Shown in pieces: positions 63,273 to 64,000 of a stretch of 64,000 bases of DNA (positions are counted from its first letter, which is position 1; the number at the start of each line of letters is the position of its first letter). The translations under genes were made by a program, and so were the position numbers. Where the stretch lies: NCBI GenBank assembly GCA_963721725.1, contig CAVRLX010000017.1, forward strand, positions 124,001-188,000, read 5' to 3'. Origin of the DNA: RI-153 sp963721725 (GTDB taxonomy: Bacteria > Chloroflexota > Anaerolineae > Caldilineales > Caldilineaceae). Under the pieces are notes generated by a model that searched no databases, was not told where the DNA came from, and saw only the letters and a program-made list of their open reading frames with translations.

Positions 63273-63391
63273 GTTTAGCTCGATCTCACGCCTTGGTATT
63301 CCAGCGGTGATTTGGCTGAACGTCTGGACATCTGGGTCCAGGTAACCGCACGGGGCGACAGTCCCGCTAGCAAAAGGAGTAGGAGTACCGG
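63273..63391 (+). promoter_or_regulatory. Possible S15-binding leader of rpsO
   Basis: The leader contains GGACATCTGGGTCC and GCACGGGGCGACAGTCCCGC, which can form two adjacent hairpins, followed by AAAAGGAGTAGGAGTACCGG before the ATG. Ribosomal protein S15 controls its own translation through differently built leader RNAs in several phyla. The folding here is read by eye and the match to a known class is not established. Confidence 0.35.
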
Positions 63392-63661
63392 ATGAGTATT
63401 ACAAAAGACAAAAAGTCGCAGTTGATTGAAGAGTACCGTATCAATGAAGAAGATACGGGTTCGCCTGAAGTTCAGGTGGCACTGTTGACCACACGCATCA
63501 ACGCTCTGATTCAACACCTGAACGAACACCGACATGATGAAGGCTCTCGCCGTGGTCTGTTAAAACTGGTGGGCCAACGCCGTCGACATCTGGCCTATTT
63601 GGCCCGCAAAGATGTCAACCGCTACCGCCAGTTGATTGAACGGCTTGGACTGCGTAGGTAA
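63392..63661 (+). CDS. rpsO: 30S ribosomal protein S15
   Basis: The 89-residue protein starts at an ATG after AAAGGAG and GGAG and contains EEDTGSPEVQVALLTTRINA, LNEHRHDEGSRRGLLKLVGQ and RRRHLAYLARKDVNRYRQLI, the complete S15 signature. S15 binds 16S rRNA early in assembly of the 30S platform. Its usual partner pnp is not visible within the 340 bases left after it. A hairpin with a T-run follows. Confidence 0.97.
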   Translation: MSITKDKKSQLIEEYRINEEDTGSPEVQVALLTTRINALIQHLNEHRHDEGSRRGLLKLVGQRRRHLAYLARKDVNRYRQLIERLGLRR

Positions 63662-63667
63662 GAATGG

Positions 63668-63706
63668 AAAGAGGGGCGGTCTCACTGTGCGGAGACGCCC
63701 CTCTTT
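63668..63706 (+). terminator. Terminator of rpsO
   Basis: AAAGAGGGGCG at 63668-63678 pairs with CGCCCCTCTTT at 63696-63706, extended inside by GTCTC/GAGAC. The right arm ends in CTCTTTTGTG, giving a T-run. Confidence 0.88.
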
Positions 63707-64000
63707 TGTGTGTTGGGCCAGACGCTCTGGCCCCTATCAGTTTGGTATTGCCCAACCTAATCCAAACACCGTTACGATAAGCGGCATCCAAGCCAGACGC
63801 GTCTGGCAACGTCTATCGTTGAGGTTCGGCATTGGGGAATGGCGCGAAAGCAGGACGCAAGTTTTCGATTCATCCCCCAGTTCCGCACCTCGCACATGCA
63901 CTTAACGTAGACAAACGGTGGGCCGGTTGGTTGATCTATCCCTCAAAGAGCAGGCAAAATAGGGTTTTCCAATGGAAACAACGCCCCTATTTTTCGCTCG
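63707..64000. other. Gene-free end of the window with a hairpin
   Basis: No coding frame with a credible start or domain is seen. AAAATAGGG at 63956-63964 pairs with CCCTATTTT at 63985-63993, ending in a T-run, and looks like a terminator; the gene it serves is not evident. Confidence 0.45.

Noticed and set aside
63636..63905. ORF after rpsO as a gene
   Set aside because: It begins inside rpsO, runs through the rpsO terminator and has no recognisable domain.

Overview
The window (about 58% GC overall, one AT-rich stretch near 57.9-58.4 kb) reads like a chromosome segment of a Chloroflexota bacterium, probably Anaerolineae/Caldilineae-like. This is inferred from the gene mix and not from a marker gene: an isopentenyl phosphate kinase, a selA, DUF2723 and ArnT-like membrane glycosyltransferases, LysM proteins joined to membrane anchors, a crtL-type lycopene cyclase, and dense short palindromic repeats. 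No tRNA, rRNA or CRISPR array was seen.

Layout. 0-8.3 kb: end of an Mrr-like nuclease, trmB, then a surface-glycan block (methyltransferase, two large polytopic membrane proteins, a dolichol-phosphate-mannose-synthase-like GT2) and a BrnT/BrnA toxin-antitoxin pair. 8.4-11.5 kb: a PhyH-type dioxygenase and an ABC exporter separated by a multi-hairpin element. 11.6-17.3 kb: a minus-strand putrescine/polyamine operon (binding protein, aldehyde dehydrogenase, ATPase, two permeases) matching the gene content of E. coli ydcSTUVW. 17.5-24.9 kb: a crotonase, then a minus-strand run with UbiA prenyltransferase, GT39-like enzyme, FecR-like, TPR and HEAT-repeat proteins. 25.1-30.5 kb: a LysM protein, rseP, isopentenyl phosphate kinase, selA. 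30.8-46.3 kb: sugar epimerase, MFS, arfB, nitroreductase, zinc alcohol dehydrogenase, an IS110-family element, ABC exporter, crtL, tsaC/Sua5, GNAT, an ICMT-like methyltransferase, a stand-alone SF2 helicase and two gene remnants. 46.4-53.8 kb: LysM/RodZ-like secreted protein, cysteine hydrolase, methyltransferase, beta-helix plus ricin-lectin protein, and a broken TRAP transporter locus. 54-64 kb: housekeeping genes obgE-nadD, ctpA, an OmpR-type regulator, recD2, rpsO.

Two features dominate. First, single-base frameshifts are very uneven: dozens lie at 1-8, 15.9, 24.2, 28.5-45.4 and 53.6 kb, and none was seen in 54-64 kb. Normally essential tsaC is hit twice and arfB carries a compensating pair, so most are probably consensus errors and not pseudogenes. 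Second, at least five families of short repeats occupy intergenic spaces, sit on stop codons, and lie in frame inside two membrane glycosyltransferase genes.

Points most worth following: the in-frame repeats; the IS110 element with a structured 5' leader that may be a bridge RNA; a CtpA-type protease whose catalytic lysine position is threonine; tandem 17-bp repeats in front of the response regulator; and the inverted dctM/dctP junction.
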